Source: Terriglobia bacterium (lineage in GTDB: Bacteria; Acidobacteriota; Terriglobia; Terriglobales; SCQP01). From it: a stretch of DNA of 64,000 nt. The notes below the pieces were generated by a model that was not told where the DNA came from, did no database searches, and saw nothing but the letters and a program-made list of their open reading frames with translations. The position numbers and the translations under genes were made by a program. The DNA is taken from NCBI GenBank assembly GCA_021323595.1, contig JAJPKR010000027.1, forward strand, positions 124,001 to 188,000. Direction: 5' to 3'. Of the stretch, positions 25,051 through 33,767 are shown piece after piece; within the stretch, counting starts at the first letter, position 1, and the number at the start of each line of letters is the position of its first letter.

Positions 25051-26361
25051 TTAGAACAGCTGCCAAGGATTCAACGCCGCCGGCACGTACAGCACGCCGT
25101 GGCCAAGATTGGCGCCGCTCGCCTGCGCGTGGGAAACGGCGTTGGCGGCCACAGTTTGCGTCGTCACGCCATCCATCTGACGGACCAAGTCCGCGGTGCC
25201 CGCGACAAACGGAGCGGCGAAGGAGGTCCCCCACCCGGCGGCCCAGGCGCCCCACGGATACGTGGTCACGATGCCTTCCCCCGGCGCGCCCAGCCAAACC
25301 ATCGTGCCGTAATTGGAGAAGGTCGAACGTTGATTCTGGTTGTTGCTCGAGCCCACGCCGATGACGTTGCTCAGCGCCGCCGGCCACACCTGGGTTTGAA
25401 TTCCGTCGTTGCCGACGGAGGCCACCGAGACCACGCCGTTGGTGGCCGCCCAATTGATGGCGCGCGCCATTTCACCCGAATACTGCGGAAAATCGAAGCT
25501 CATGCTCAGCACGTTGGCGTGATGCGCCACCGCGTAATAGATCGCCTGCAGCACGTCGGACAAGTTGCCGACGCCCTGGGCATTGAACGCTTTCAGGGGC
25601 AGAATTTCCGCGGTCGGCGCCACCAAGTGCACGATGCCCGCCGTCATGGTGCCGTGGCCGAACGCCGTGTAACCGCCGCCGTTGAGCACGCCCACGGTGG
25701 ATTGATTGAGTACGCCCACCGTGGATTGGCCCACCTGGCCGGTCTGCGCATCGTAGGTCGGGTCGCTCTGCTGCGGCACGTCTTGAGTTTCGTCCGCGCC
25801 GCTTTGATTGCTGATGAAGTTGTAGCCGGGCAGCAGCACGGATTGCAGCACCGGCTGGTTGGGATCGACGCCGGTGTCGATGATCGCGACGATCCCGCTG
25901 CCGGTCAGGCCGTAGTCTTGGCGCGCGGTATCGAGGCCGATGATCTGCGTCGCCGGCTGCTCGACGTAGCTCTCCCAAACGGTGGCGCCGTAGAAGTCCA
26001 CCGGCTTGCGGTTGTAGAGGCCGCTGGGATAATTGCCCGGCGGCGGCGCCGTCTGCTGGGCAGGAAATTGAAGCGGGTGGTCGAGCTCGACATCCACGAT
26101 GCCCGGTGCGTTCAGGAGCACGGTCACCGGGTTCAAAAGCGACGAAAGCAAACCGCCGCCGGGCAAAGGCACGGAAACCAAGAACAACTGGTTCAGGCTG
26201 CCGTCGAGGCCTTTCTGGATTTTGCAGTTCAGCAACCAGCAGACGGCGTTGATGGGGTTCGTGCCGCCGGTCGTGCGCACGATCAGCCGGGTCTGCGCGC
26301 TGGCGGGGGCAACCAGCACGCTGGCCAAAATCAACGTGACGAGGGCGATTTTGATTTTCAT
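25051..26361 (-). CDS. secreted subtilisin-like (S8) serine protease
   Basis: 436 aa from ATG 26361, preceded by GGGAGC. The signal peptide is MKIKIALVTLILASVLVAPA (cleaved near ASAQ). A short propeptide-like region follows. The catalytic triad is Asp162 (AIIDTGVDPNQP), His236 (AFGHGTMTAGI) and Ser380 (GWGTSFAAPFVAG), with the oxyanion Asn in SVGNDGIQ. Between Asp and His is a small duplication, QSTVGVLN twice in a row (about residues 212-227), also visible as near-identical 24-base DNA units. Nothing indicates an anchor, so the enzyme is probably released. It lies downstream of a zinc-finger regulator on the same strand. Confidence 0.93.
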   Translation of the reverse strand: MKIKIALVTLILASVLVAPASAQTRLIVRTTGGTNPINAVCWLLNCKIQKGLDGSLNQLFLVSVPLPGGGLLSSLLNPVTVLLNAPGIVDVELDHPLQFPAQQTAPPPGNYPSGLYNRKPVDFYGATVWESYVEQPATQIIGLDTARQDYGLTGSGIVAIIDTGVDPNQPVLQSVLLPGYNFISNQSGADETQDVPQQSDPTYDAQTGQVGQSTVGVLNQSTVGVLNGGGYTAFGHGTMTAGIVHLVAPTAEILPLKAFNAQGVGNLSDVLQAIYYAVAHHANVLSMSFDFPQYSGEMARAINWAATNGVVSVASVGNDGIQTQVWPAALSNVIGVGSSNNQNQRSTFSNYGTMVWLGAPGEGIVTTYPWGAWAAGWGTSFAAPFVAGTADLVRQMDGVTTQTVAANAVSHAQASGANLGHGVLYVPAALNPWQLF

Positions 26362-26402
26362 AAAAAAAGCTCCCAATTTCCTGCCAAGATGGCCGAGCCG
26401 GG

Positions 26403-27011
26403 TCAGTCCGGCAAGGCCACCTCGAAACCTTGCTCGCCGCCGAAGAGAAGCGTCAGGCCGCTGGCGGCATTGAACTCCAGTTGAAATTCGCCGAGATTGT
26501 TGGTCGTCGCCTCGCCGACGAGGCGGCGCCCGCGCATCACGCGCACGGAAGCGCCGGCGGGCGGCGACTCGGGTTTCGAGCGCCGCTGCACCTGGCCGAC
26601 GAGCGCCACTCGGCCCGGCACGGCGACGCCGATCACCGGTTCCAAACGCAGATCGAGCTGCAAGTCGCCGGAGAAAAACATCATCTGCCGGGGATGGCTC
26701 CAGGCGGGCCCGGCGGCCCGCGTGCCGATGGCCACCAGCGGCTGCGAATAGCTGTCGAAGACGAGATCCAAGCGCAGGCGGCGCTCGCGCCGTTTCGGCA
26801 GCCAGCGCGCTTCGCTCAATGCCGGCGCCTGTACCGGCGGCGGCGTCTCCACCATGCGCGCCGCCACCCCGCGCAAGCGCTCCCAAAAGCCGGCTTCACC
26901 GGAACACGCCACACAGCCGGTGACGAGGTGGTTCGTCATCGCCGCATTGCGCTCCGCCGAGCCCACTTGGCGGACATAGTCGAGCCAGTCTTCTTCGCTG
27001 AAATGGCGCAT
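26403..27011 (-). CDS. zinc-finger (anti-sigma-like) protein with beta-rich C-terminal domain
   Basis: 202 aa from ATG 27011 (MRHFSEEDWLDYVRQ). The first 60 residues resemble the zf-HC2 fold of anti-sigma factors, with the metal motif NHLVTGCVACSGE (HX4CX2C, one residue longer than the usual HX3CX2C). The C-terminal half (GRVALVGQVQRRS, ASVRVMRGRRLVGEATTNN, LGEFQLEF) looks like a carboxypeptidase-regulatory-like beta domain. No membrane helix separates the parts, so it is not a standard membrane anti-sigma factor. It precedes the subtilase by 41 bp and probably shares its transcript. Confidence 0.7.
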   Translation of the reverse strand: MRHFSEEDWLDYVRQVGSAERNAAMTNHLVTGCVACSGEAGFWERLRGVAARMVETPPPVQAPALSEARWLPKRRERRLRLDLVFDSYSQPLVAIGTRAAGPAWSHPRQMMFFSGDLQLDLRLEPVIGVAVPGRVALVGQVQRRSKPESPPAGASVRVMRGRRLVGEATTNNLGEFQLEFNAASGLTLLFGGEQGFEVALPD

Positions 27012-27365
27012 TGCAAGTTCCACGCTGCCAGAGAAGGGTAGACAGCATGAACAAAAATTGCAGGAAAATTTCCGGGCCAAATGCGCAAAACATTGCAATG
27101 TTAGTGGGACAGGTTACCGGGAAGTAACGAACGCGCCCCCGAATGGGGGACAGACGAAGAGGCCGCAAGTGGCGCTTCAAGGCGGCGTCGCGCACTGCAC
27201 TCGGCGGCCTCACTGCCCCCGACCCTTCCGAACCACTCCACGCGCCGCAAACGGCGGATGCCAAACGGCAGCCGGCGAGTGGGGAGGCCAGGCGCCGACG
27301 CCAACTCGCCGGTCAAAATGCTTAAAGGATTTTTATGAACCGTTAGGCGCGCCGGCGCCGGGCCG
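27012..27365. other. AT-richer regulatory gap with palindromes
   Basis: The 354-bp gap contains an AT-rich island around 27040-27110 with a perfect 14-base palindrome, AACATTGCAATGTT (27089-27102), about 80 bp before the zinc-finger gene: an operator candidate. Further in, CCCCC-GAAT-GGGGG (27136-27149) and CCGGCGAGT (27272-27280) with ACTCGCCGG (27304-27312) form hairpins that could end the sigma-factor operon. No gene is seen. Confidence 0.45.
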
Positions 27366-27803
27366 TCATCGATGGGAATCGATGCTGACAGGACAGGGGG
27401 TGGGAATACTGGCGGGACGCTGATCCACAGGGTATTCGCGGTCCACGCGCGCCACGATGGCGTCAAAAGCCATGCGTTGCTTGGGATCGAGGATCGCGCG
27501 CAGGCGTGCGCGCCCGGCGGCCCGCACCTGGTCGTAACGCGGTTCAACTTCGTTCTGCACCGCCTGATAGTCGCGGACGGTTTGCTGCAAGATCTGATCC
27601 ACTTGCCGCTGCTGATCGGCGCTCAGGTTGAGGCGCCGGCGCATTTCGGCGGCAATGCGCTGATGATCCCGGATGTCGTATTCCTCTCGCGGATGAGCGT
27701 GCAGCCAAAAATGCTCGGCCACGTTCATCAGCGTGCCTCCCACCAAAAGCCCGCTGACGAAGATCAGGCTGACGAAGAGAGTGGTTCGGTTCCCGGCGCT
27801 CAT
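27366..27803 (-). CDS. CpxP/Spy-like periplasmic stress protein
   Basis: 145 aa with an N-terminal membrane segment (TTLFVSLIFVSGLLVGGTLM) and a helical periplasmic part containing MRRRLNLSADQQRQVDQIL, RDYQAVQNEVEPRY and RARLRAILDPKQRMAFD. The L-x-L-s-x-x-Q-x-x-x-v/i pattern is that of Spy/CpxP and CnrX-type sensors, which bind misfolded proteins or metals and inform an ECF sigma system. Its ATG overlaps the anti-sigma stop (ATGA), making it the third gene of a sigma/anti-sigma/sensor operon. Confidence 0.78.
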   Translation of the reverse strand: MSAGNRTTLFVSLIFVSGLLVGGTLMNVAEHFWLHAHPREEYDIRDHQRIAAEMRRRLNLSADQQRQVDQILQQTVRDYQAVQNEVEPRYDQVRAAGRARLRAILDPKQRMAFDAIVARVDREYPVDQRPASIPTPCPVSIDSHR

Positions 27804-28294
27804 GGATTCAAGAGGCTCAAGAAGACGTCCGTCGCCCCGGCCTGATGATCATCGGATGGATGTTGCCAATGCACGTGCGGCACGTCAAGCGCTTCCGCTT
27901 CGCTGATATCAGGGGTTTCGGTGCGGCGCACGTTGTAAACGAACGACGCCAAAGTCAGCGCGAAGATGCCGCCCGCAACGGCAAGGTCCCGGCGCTTGAT
28001 CGGCCAGGATATCCAGGCGCTCTTTTCGCCGGCTCGCGCGATCTGGCGCCGCACGCCGGCAAGGAATCGGCCGGTGTCGTCTCCGGCGGCCACTGGCTCG
28101 CCGGGAGCGGCGGAGGCGGCGGGACGGAGGCAGAACAGGAGGGCGCGCGCAGCTTGCGCCTCGCGCAGACGGCCTGCGCAGCGGCGGCACCGCTCGGCGT
28201 GACCGGCCAGATCGCGTGGCAAGCGCGGAGCGACCTCGCCGGCATGGCGATCCCAATGCAGCTCAAGATCTCGGAGGAATTGCCGACAACTCAT
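27800..28294 (-). CDS. anti-sigma factor with N-terminal zinc finger
   Basis: 164 aa. The N-terminal motif HAERCRRCAGRLREAQAA (HX3CX2C) is the zinc-binding anti-sigma signature. One membrane helix (LAVAGGIFALTLASFVYNV, about residues 107-125) leads to a short periplasmic tail containing His residues (VPHVHWQHP), which could bind metal. It overlaps both neighbours by ATGA and would hold the ECF sigma factor at the membrane until a signal reaches it, perhaps through the CpxP-like partner. Confidence 0.85.
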   Translation of the reverse strand: MSCRQFLRDLELHWDRHAGEVAPRLPRDLAGHAERCRRCAGRLREAQAARALLFCLRPAASAAPGEPVAAGDDTGRFLAGVRRQIARAGEKSAWISWPIKRRDLAVAGGIFALTLASFVYNVRRTETPDISEAEALDVPHVHWQHPSDDHQAGATDVFLSLLNP

Positions 28295-29016
28295 AAGCGT
28301 TTCCTCTTGCTCGCGGCGATGAGTTTCTGCCGGGCGCGAAAGAGCTTGACCTTGACGGTATTTTCATTCAGCCCGACGATCTTCGCCACTTCCTCGATTG
28401 AATAGCCCTCAACTTCTTTCAACACCAAGAGAATTCGGTCCTCGGGCGAAACCATGGCCAAAAGTTTGTCCGCCAGCTCGCGGAGTTCTTCGCGCCGCGC
28501 CAATCCCGCGATGCCGGCCAGCCCGCCCACGTCCAGGTTCTCGACCCGCGCCGCTTCTTCTTCCGACAAGTCGGCGAGCAGCACCGCTTTGCGCACTTTT
28601 TGCTTGCGCAAGTAGTCGTAGCACTCGTTGACGGTGATCTTGTAGATCCAAGTGCCGACGGCGGAGCGGAAGTCGAACTTGTCCAAAGAAAAATAGACTT
28701 TGGCGAAGACCTGCTGGGCGATGTCTTCGGCGTCGTTGGAATTGCGCAAAATGCCGTGGACGACGGAACTGACGCGGGCTTGAAAGCGCTGGACGAGCTC
28801 CTCGAAGGCGCCCGGCTCGCCATGCTGGCAGCGGCGCATCAATTCGAATTGGGCCTGAGTGTCGGGGGTCAGTGCGACTTCTCGCACGGTGCCACCCCGC
28901 TCGAGGCCCAGATTGAGGCCGGGCATCACCGCTTCCATACCTCTCCAGACGTACCGCCCGGCCAGCCGGTTTCCGAAAGCCGCGGAGGCTGGGCTGGGTT
29001 CGTCCTTGACTGTCAT
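28291..29016 (-). CDS. RpoE-like ECF sigma factor
   Basis: 241 aa from ATG 29016; the first 50 residues are not conserved, so internal Met codons (MEAVMPGLN) are possible starts. Region 2 (FEELVQRFQARVSSVVHGIL, NDAEDIAQQVFAKVY, FRSAVGTWIYKITVNECYDY) and region 4 (LLVLKEVEGYSIEEVAKIVG, NENTVKVKLFRARQKL) are clear. It probably directs an envelope-stress regulon and its own operon. The anti-sigma gene overlaps its stop. Confidence 0.93.
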   Translation of the reverse strand: MTVKDEPSPASAAFGNRLAGRYVWRGMEAVMPGLNLGLERGGTVREVALTPDTQAQFELMRRCQHGEPGAFEELVQRFQARVSSVVHGILRNSNDAEDIAQQVFAKVYFSLDKFDFRSAVGTWIYKITVNECYDYLRKQKVRKAVLLADLSEEEAARVENLDVGGLAGIAGLARREELRELADKLLAMVSPEDRILLVLKEVEGYSIEEVAKIVGLNENTVKVKLFRARQKLIAASKRKRL

Positions 29017-29082
29017 CAGTTTACCTGGTCCGGCGTCCAGTTCGCCCCGTGCCGGCGCCGGACCATCCGCCAGGTGGCGGCC

Positions 29083-30615
29083 TCACTCCCACTCGATGGT
29101 GCCGGGAGGCTTGGAGGTTATGTCGAAGACCACGCGGTTGATGCCGGGAACCTCATTTACGATGCGGTTCGAGATCGTCGCCAGCAGGTCGGAGGGCAGG
29201 CGGGCCCAGTCGGCGGTCATGCCGTCTTCGCTCTCGACAGCTCGCAACGCGCAAGCCTGGCCATAGGTGCGCTGGTCGCCCATGACGCCCACGGTGCGCA
29301 CCGGCAGCAGCACGATGAACGATTGCCAGAGTGCATGGTAAAGGCCGGCGCGTTTGATCTCCTCGACGGCAATATCGTCGGCGTCTTGCAAGAGCCGAAT
29401 GCGCTCGGGCGTGATCTCGCCCAAGATGCGCACCGCCAAGCCCGGGCCGGGAAAGGGCTGGCGCAGCAAAAGGTCGTCGCCCAAGCCGAGATCGCGGCCG
29501 ACATGGCGGACTTCATCCTTGAACAAGTCGCGCAACGGTTCGACCAGCTTCAAACGCATCTTCTCGGGCAAGCCGCCGACATTGTGGTGGCTCTTGATCG
29601 TGGCGGAGGGACCTTGGACCGACACCGATTCGATGACGTCGGGATACAGCGTGCCCTGCACCAAGAATTCGACCGATCCCAGCTTCGCCGCTTGCTCCTC
29701 GAAAACTTCGATAAACAGACGCCCGATGATCTTGCGCTTCTGCTCGGGATCGGCGACGCCGCGCAACGCCTCCAAAAAGCGGCGGCTCTCGTCGAGCGCC
29801 AGCAGATGCAGGCCGAGCCGGTCGCGCAGCACGTGCTGCACCCTCTCGAACTCGTTCTTGCGCAGCAGCCCGTTGTTGACGAAAACGCAGGTAAGGCGGT
29901 CGCCGATGGCGCGATGGACGAGCGTCGCCGCCACCGCCGAATCCACGCCGCCGCTGAGCGCGCAAAGGGCGCGGCCGTGCGGGCCCACCTGACGGCGAAT
30001 GGCCTCGATCTGTTGCTCGATGAAGGCGCGCGGCGTCCAGTTCGGCTCGAGCCGGCAGACGTCGAAGAGAAAATTGGCGAGCAGTTCGCGGCCGTGCTCG
30101 GTATGGCGCACCTCGGGATGAAATTGCACGCCGTAAAAGCGGCGCTCGCGATCCTCGATGGCGGCGATGATTTCGCCGCTCCAGCCGGCGGCGCGAAACC
30201 CGGCGGGCAACGATAGTGCCTCGTCGCCATGACTCATCCAGACCGCTTCGCGCTCGCCCAAGCCGCGCAGCAACGGCGATGCCGGATCGAGCCGCGCCTC
30301 GGCGCGGCCAAATTCGCGGCGCGGCGCGTTGCGCACCCGGCCCCCCAACTGATGCACGAGCAATTGCAGGCCGTAGCAGATGCCGAGGACCGGCAACCCG
30401 GCGGAGTAGAGGGCCGCGTCGGGACGCGGGGCGGCTTCGTCATAGACGGAACCGGGACCGCCGGAGAGAATGATGCCCCCGGGTTCGAGCGCCGCAACAT
30501 CGCTCCAAGGAGCATCGCCGGGCAAGATGGCGCTGAAGACATGCAGCTCGCGAACACGGCGCGCGATTAGCTGCGTGTATTGGCCGCCGAAGTCGAGAAT
30601 GACGATGGAGGGCAT
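29083..30615 (-). CDS. guaA: GMP synthase (glutamine-hydrolysing)
   Basis: Makes GMP from XMP, ATP and glutamine. 510 aa, normal length. The N-terminal class I amidotransferase has Cys in [17 protein letters not shown] and the His-Glu pair in [13 protein letters not shown]. The ATP-pyrophosphatase motif is [16 protein letters not shown]. The C-terminal dimerisation domain has [12 protein letters not shown] and ends [18 protein letters not shown], typical of GuaA. It is on the same strand as the ECF sigma gene, 66 bp upstream of it, and is probably independent. Confidence 0.97.
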   Translation of the reverse strand: MPSIVILDFGGQYTQLIARRVRELHVFSAILPGDAPWSDVAALEPGGIILSGGPGSVYDEAAPRPDAALYSAGLPVLGICYGLQLLVHQLGGRVRNAPRREFGRAEARLDPASPLLRGLGEREAVWMSHGDEALSLPAGFRAAGWSGEIIAAIEDRERRFYGVQFHPEVRHTEHGRELLANFLFDVCRLEPNWTPRAFIEQQIEAIRRQVGPHGRALCALSGGVDSAVAATLVHRAIGDRLTCVFVNNGLLRKNEFERVQHVLRDRLGLHLLALDESRRFLEALRGVADPEQKRKIIGRLFIEVFEEQAAKLGSVEFLVQGTLYPDVIESVSVQGPSATIKSHHNVGGLPEKMRLKLVEPLRDLFKDEVRHVGRDLGLGDDLLLRQPFPGPGLAVRILGEITPERIRLLQDADDIAVEEIKRAGLYHALWQSFIVLLPVRTVGVMGDQRTYGQACALRAVESEDGMTADWARLPSDLLATISNRIVNEVPGINRVVFDITSKPPGTIEWE

Positions 30616-30674
30616 TTCCGAAATGGGCAGTCAACCGGTGGCCGCTGGCGCCTGGGTTGGCTGATCGAGACCAT

Positions 30675-33167
30675 TTAGACGACTACGTTGACGAGTTTGC
30701 CGGCGACCACGATCACTTGCCGCGGCGTGCGGCCGTTGAGCGCGGCGGCGATCTTCGGATCCTCCAGCGCGCGCCGGCGCAGTTCGCCGGAATCGAGCGC
30801 AGGGGGCACGACCAAACGCGCCCGCAGTTTGCCGTTGAGCTGCACGGGAATCTCGATCTCCTCCTCCCTGGCCAGTTCGGGATCGAACTCCGGCCAGCGT
30901 TCCAGCGCGATCTCGCCCGCGCCGCCCAGTTCACTCCACAACTCTTGCGCCAAAAAGGGGGCGAAGGGGGCCAGCAAGCGCAGGAAAATGCCGGCCACTT
31001 CGCCGAGCACCGCCGCGCCGACTTCGCCCGAAGCGATCGCGCCGTCGAGCAGATACCAGCGGTTCACCAAATCCATCGCGCCCGCGATGGAGGTATTGAA
31101 ATGCCACCGTTCCTCGAAATCGCGCGTGACGCGGGCGAGCAGCTGATGGGTGGCGCGCAGCAGGGCGGTCTCCGCCGCGGTGCGCGGCCGCGGGCGCTCC
31201 GGCGCCGCAAGCCGCCCGCGCAGGCGCTCGGCGTGCCGGGTGGCGAAGCGGAAAACCCGGCTCAGAAAGCGATGCAGGCCCTCGACGCCCTGATCGTTCC
31301 AGTCGAAATCCTTCTCCGGCGGGGCGGCGAAGAGGACGTACATGCGCGTGGCGTCGGCGCCGTAGCGCTCGATCATCTCCGCCGGATCCACAACGTTGCC
31401 CTTCGATTTCGACATCTTCGCCCCGCTGCGCGTGATCATCCCTTGGGTGAAGAGGCGGGTCACGGGCTCGTCGAATGCCACCATGCCCATGTCGCGCATC
31501 ACCTTGGTGAAGAAGCGCATGTAGATGAGGTGGAGGATGGCGTGCTCGATGCCGCCGATGTACTGATCCACCGGCAGCCAGCGCGCCACGGCAGCGCGAT
31601 CGAAGGGAGCGCTCTCTTCGCGTGGACTGGTGTAGCGGAAGAAGTACCAGGACGAATCCACGAAGGTATCCATCGTGTCGGTTTCGCGGCGCGCGGGGCC
31701 GCCGCAGCGCGGGCAGGCGGCGCGGAGAAAGGACGTTGCCTCGGCCAGCGGCGATTGCCCGGTGCCGGTGATCCGCACATCGTCGGGCAGCAGCACCGGC
31801 AACTGCGCGTCGGGCACGGGCACGATGCCGCAGCGTTCGCAGTAAACGACGGGGATGGGCGTGCCCCAATAACGCTGGCGGGAAATGCCCCAGTCTTGCA
31901 GGCGGTAGCTGACCTTGGCCTGGCCGAAGCCGCGGCGCTCCGCCTCCGCGGTCATGCGCACGATCGCGTCGCGATTGGGCAGCCCGCTGAACTCACCCGA
32001 ATCGATGAGCCAACCGTCGCCGGTGAAGGCCGCGTCCAGGGCGGCGGCCGGAGCCGCGCCTTGCTCCGGCACGACCACTTGCCGGATCGGCAAGCCGTAC
32101 TTGCGGCAAAACTCGAAGTCGCGCTCGTCGTGGCCCGGAACCGCCATCACCGCACCGGTGCCATACCCCATCAAGACGAAATTGGCAATCCAGATCGGCA
32201 GCTTCTCGCCGCTGAAAGGGTTGCGCGCCCAATGGCCGGTGAAGAAGCCGTGTTTTTCGGGCTCGGCGGCGGAATCAAAGCCGCCGTTGCGATCGGCGGC
32301 GAGGGCGCGCGCCGCCGCTTGTTGCTCGGGGGCGAGATGGGCGGCAAGCCAGGGATGCTCGGGCGCCAAGAGCAGCGCGCTGGCGCCGAAGATGGTGTCG
32401 ATGCGCGTCGTAAAGACGCGCAGCGCTTCGCCGCCGGGCCGGCCGGCGGCGTCGAGCACGGCGAAGTCCACCTCCGCGCCTTCGCTGCGCCCAATCCAGT
32501 TGCGCTGCATCGTGCGCACACGCTCGGGCCATTCCGGCAGCCGGTCGAGGTCGCGGAGCAGTTGGTCGGCGTAGGCGGTGATGCGCAGGTACCACTGTTC
32601 GAGTTCGCGCCGTTCGACCGGCGTGTCCTCATGGCGCCAGCAGACGCCCCCGGCCACTTGCTCATTGGCCAAAACGGTGGCGCACTTGGGGCACCAGTTC
32701 ACCCATCCCTTCTTGCGATAGGCCAGGTCGCGCTCGAGAAAGCGCAAGAAAAACCACTGGTTCCAGCGGTAAAACTCCGGCAGGCAGGTGGTCACCTCGC
32801 GCCGCCAATCGTAGGCGAAGCCGAAGCGCAGGTCCTGCTGCTTCATGTGGGCGATATTGGCGAGGGTCCACGTGCGGGGATGGGTGTTGTTCTTGATGGC
32901 GGCGTTTTCCGCGGGCAGGCCGAAGGAATCCCAGCCCATCGGGTGCAGCACGTCATAGCCGCGCATCCACATGAAGCGCGCCAGGGCGTCGCCGATGGCG
33001 TAGTTGCGCACGTGCCCCATGTGCAGGGTGCCGCTCGGGTAGGGCAACATCTCCAGCACGTAGTACTTGGCGCGGCCGGCGGGCAGCGCCGCGAACGGCC
33101 ACTGCTCCGCCCAGCGCCGGGCCCAGCGCGGCTCGAATTCTTGCGGCCGATATTCGTTTTCGCTCAT
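30675..33167 (-). CDS. leuS: leucyl-tRNA synthetase
   Basis: 830 aa from ATG 33167 (MSENEYRPQEFEPRWARRW), where homology begins; upstream in-frame codons are unrelated. Class I motifs: HIGH as PYPSGTLHMGHVRNYAIGD and KMSKS as SGAKMSKSKGNVVDP. The editing (CP1) domain is present (MGYGTGAVMAVPGHDERDFE, with the Thr/Asp editing residues), and zinc-like Cys pairs occur in CPKCATVLANEQV and CPRCGGPARRET. The anticodon-binding and C-terminal domains end in PRQVIVVAGKLVNVVV. It is upstream of guaA on the same strand with a 59-bp gap. Confidence 0.97.
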   Translation of the reverse strand: MSENEYRPQEFEPRWARRWAEQWPFAALPAGRAKYYVLEMLPYPSGTLHMGHVRNYAIGDALARFMWMRGYDVLHPMGWDSFGLPAENAAIKNNTHPRTWTLANIAHMKQQDLRFGFAYDWRREVTTCLPEFYRWNQWFFLRFLERDLAYRKKGWVNWCPKCATVLANEQVAGGVCWRHEDTPVERRELEQWYLRITAYADQLLRDLDRLPEWPERVRTMQRNWIGRSEGAEVDFAVLDAAGRPGGEALRVFTTRIDTIFGASALLLAPEHPWLAAHLAPEQQAAARALAADRNGGFDSAAEPEKHGFFTGHWARNPFSGEKLPIWIANFVLMGYGTGAVMAVPGHDERDFEFCRKYGLPIRQVVVPEQGAAPAAALDAAFTGDGWLIDSGEFSGLPNRDAIVRMTAEAERRGFGQAKVSYRLQDWGISRQRYWGTPIPVVYCERCGIVPVPDAQLPVLLPDDVRITGTGQSPLAEATSFLRAACPRCGGPARRETDTMDTFVDSSWYFFRYTSPREESAPFDRAAVARWLPVDQYIGGIEHAILHLIYMRFFTKVMRDMGMVAFDEPVTRLFTQGMITRSGAKMSKSKGNVVDPAEMIERYGADATRMYVLFAAPPEKDFDWNDQGVEGLHRFLSRVFRFATRHAERLRGRLAAPERPRPRTAAETALLRATHQLLARVTRDFEERWHFNTSIAGAMDLVNRWYLLDGAIASGEVGAAVLGEVAGIFLRLLAPFAPFLAQELWSELGGAGEIALERWPEFDPELAREEEIEIPVQLNGKLRARLVVPPALDSGELRRRALEDPKIAAALNGRTPRQVIVVAGKLVNVVV

Positions 33168-33267
33168 TGCGGCGGGATAAATTTCTATGATCCCATAGCC
33201 GTGCTGGCGCGCGTGGCGGGCGGATCGGCGTTGCCGGGAGGACGCAACAAGCGGCGGGTGTGGGAGC

Positions 33268-33714
33268 TCAAGCGCCGCAGTTGCGACCGGCGCATCCCAC
33301 CGGCGGCCTGGATGAATCGGACGGGCCGGCGAGCTGCGCGTCCGGGCGCGAGCGTGGCCGGAGGGCGGCCAGAAGCGCGTCCCGGGCATCGAGCACCAAG
33401 GCGGCGGCGTGGCGGGAAGCCGGTGGTAACGAACCCACGGCCGTTAGCAGATCGCGCTCGGAAAACGCCGCCAGACGCGCCAGCGGCTGGCCGGCGAGCA
33501 GTTCCGTAAACGCAGCGGCGCAACCCATCGCCGCCACGCAACCACGACAGAGATACCGCAATTCGGCCACCCCGCCGGCCGCGTCCAGCCGGGCGCTCAA
33601 GACCAGATGATCGCCGCAGACCGGATTCTCCCGCTCGATGCGGGCGGCCGGGGCCGGCACGGTTCCGGCGCAGGCGGCGCGTTCGAAGTAAGCTAGGAGT
33701 TGGGGCGAGAACAT
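33268..33714 (-). CDS. IscU/NifU-like iron-sulfur scaffold protein
   Basis: 148 aa from ATG 33714 (MFSPQLLAYFERA). Cluster-ligand motifs of the IscU/SufU fold are ENPVCGDHLVLS (first Cys and Asp) and YLCRGCVAAMGCAAAF (second and third Cys region). The Arg/Pro-rich C-terminal tail carries another Cys pair, which is unusual. No isc or suf partners are adjacent. It is divergent from tig with only 53 bp between start codons. Function as a scaffold is inferred from the motifs. Confidence 0.8.
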   Translation of the reverse strand: MFSPQLLAYFERAACAGTVPAPAARIERENPVCGDHLVLSARLDAAGGVAELRYLCRGCVAAMGCAAAFTELLAGQPLARLAAFSERDLLTAVGSLPPASRHAAALVLDARDALLAALRPRSRPDAQLAGPSDSSRPPVGCAGRNCGA

Positions 33715-33767
33715 CCGGCACCCGATTCGCGGCTCTTGGGCCGAATCCAAATGAAAGCGTAACGCAA

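Noticed and set aside
25680-25730. Tandem 24-base units as a mobile or CRISPR repeat
   Set aside because: Only two copies, in frame within the subtilase gene; a small internal duplication.
30657-33509. 950-codon plus-strand frame antisense to leuS
   Set aside because: No protein motif; it mirrors the codon bias of leuS.
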